From Firmicutes bacterium ADurb.Bin193 (GTDB taxonomy: Bacteria; Bacillota; Clostridia; Monoglobales; Firm-18): a stretch of 64,000 nt of DNA. Under the pieces are notes generated by a model. That model ran no database searches, was not told the origin of the DNA, and saw nothing but the letters and a program-made list of their open reading frames with translations. A program made the position numbers and the translations under genes. The stretch is from assembly GCA_002070105.1 (NCBI GenBank), contig MWCQ01000008.1, positions 1-64,000 of the forward strand, read 5' to 3'. Shown here one piece after another: positions 63,233 to 64,000 of this stretch (the stretch's first letter is position 1; each line of letters begins with the position of its first letter).

Positions 63233-64000
63233 ATGGCCGAAAAAAAAGTTTCTTTTAAAATAGGAAATATGACTTGCGTTTCTTGCGAAATGAGAATAGA
63301 AAACACAGTCTGCGCATTAAACGGAGTTCGCTCGGTAAAAGCGAGCTATAATACCGGTATCGTAAAAGTTAAATATGACAGCGACATCATAAAAACAAAA
63401 TCCATCAGAGAAGTTATTGAAAAACTGCACTATAAGATTATAGATAATGCAATCGGCACCCCAAAAAGCCTAAATGCAAATCCGCCCAAGAAAAAGGTTG
63501 ACAGCCCGATCGGAATGGTACTGATAATTGTTGCCTTATACTTAATTTTAAACAGGTTCGGGTTTCTTAACATTATACCGGAAGTTGATGCCTCAATGGG
63601 CTACTTTGCCTTGTTTGTTGTAGGTCTTATAACATCTCTTCACTGCACCGCAATGTGCGGCGGTATAAACATATCGCAGTGTATGACATATAAGCAAAAA
63701 AACGGCAAGGAAAACGCCCTCTTACCGAGTTTTCTGTATAATGCGGGTAGGGTAACATCCTATACCGTGGTTGGCGGTATAGTGGGGGCGGTGGGCTCCG
63801 TTATAAGTTTTTCGGGTTATGCCAAGGGGTTAATCGCACTGATTGCCGGCATTTTTATGGTTATAATGGGTCTTAATATGCTGAATATATTCCCGTGGCT
63901 TAAAAAGCTGACACCACGAATGCCTAAAATATTCGGTAATAAAATTCACAGTAAAAACAGCTATGGCCCTTATGTCGTCGGTCTTTTAAACGGTCTTATG
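63233..64000 (+). CDS. HMA domain plus UreH/TauE-like membrane protein, 3' end beyond the window
   Basis: 256 codons are open to the window edge. ATG 63233 with AAGGGAGAAG upstream. Residues 1-75 form a heavy-metal-associated domain with M-T-C-V-S-C. A linker follows, then a membrane domain of the UreH/SafE type (G-L-I-T-S-L-H-C-T-A-M-C-G-G), whose H-C and C-G-G motif is shared with copper- and cytochrome-related transporters. Likely moves or delivers Cu(I) or a similar metal across the membrane. Partial gene. Confidence 0.85.
   Translation, partial: MAEKKVSFKIGNMTCVSCEMRIENTVCALNGVRSVKASYNTGIVKVKYDSDIIKTKSIREVIEKLHYKIIDNAIGTPKSLNANPPKKKVDSPIGMVLIIVALYLILNRFGFLNIIPEVDASMGYFALFVVGLITSLHCTAMCGGINISQCMTYKQKNGKENALLPSFLYNAGRVTSYTVVGGIVGAVGSVISFSGYAKGLIALIAGIFMVIMGLNMLNIFPWLKKLTPRMPKIFGNKIHSKNSYGPYVVGLLNGLM

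Overview
The window looks like a chromosomal segment of an anaerobic, spore-forming Bacillota of class Clostridia, probably uncultured and Oscillospiraceae-like. The evidence is a complete spoIIIAA-AH operon, spoVG, a YlmC/YmxH-type sporulation protein, AddAB instead of RecBCD, strong AGGAGG-type ribosome binding sites with many TTG/GTG starts, and TTGACA-N17-TATAAT promoters. Surface esterases of the glucuronoyl-esterase type and a BspA-like leucine-rich-repeat protein suggest a plant-fibre or gut/digester habitat. All assignments come from reading the sequence; no database search was run.

Layout. 1-7.1 kb: an IS transposase tail, then a leftward six-gene polyamine operon (speD, arginine decarboxylase, speE, agmatinase, carboxy(nor)spermidine dehydrogenase and decarboxylase) behind a strong promoter and a leader of about 450 nt. 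7.1-9.3 kb: leftward rplU-rpmA-obgE. 9.4-11.1 kb: a TIM-barrel gene bracketed by inverted clusters of a REP-like repeat. 11.1-12.8 kb: two divergent genes for Thr-rich, probably spore-surface proteins around a 122-bp tandem repeat. 12.9-18.6 kb: two tandem secreted CE15-like esterases, the second with a Fur-box-like palindrome upstream. 18.6-26.3 kb: gapdh, a VIT/VWA protein, an orphan histidine kinase, a folate-type ECF S component, YlmC, nrdR, murC and spoVG. 26.4-33.1 kb: addB-addA. 33.2-37.2 kb: a MetY-like enzyme and the LRR surface protein. 37.2-39.2 kb: a GntR/YtrA regulator with an ABC exporter. 39.3-44.3 kb: spoIIIAA-AH, then a yqhY-type Asp23 gene. 44.4-51.4 kb: leftward cell-envelope genes glmM-glmS, a nucleotidyltransferase/phosphomannomutase fusion and an MreB-family gene. 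51.5-60.2 kb: a WYL regulator overlapping a clpE-like chaperone gene, then polA, coaE, a lytic transglycosylase and an M18 aminopeptidase. 60.3-64 kb: small proteins, tadA, three tRNAs (Ser-CGA, Ala-GGC, Ala-CGC) with a GC-rich structured element between them, and a metal-related pair (LDCC micropeptide plus HMA/UreH-like membrane protein) that runs off the right end.

The genes mostly act in small local units. The polyamine operon can make putrescine from arginine and then offers two chemically different aminopropylation routes in one transcript. The spoIIIA operon encodes the mother-cell to forespore channel, here with an unusually short SpoIIIAG that lacks the usual insertion in its ring-building domain. 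glmM/glmS and the MreB-family gene serve the cell wall. The most interesting signals are the dual-route polyamine operon and its long leader, the minimal SpoIIIAG, the REP-bracketed TIM-barrel gene, the duplicated esterases with divergent control, and the GC-rich tRNA-adjacent element.
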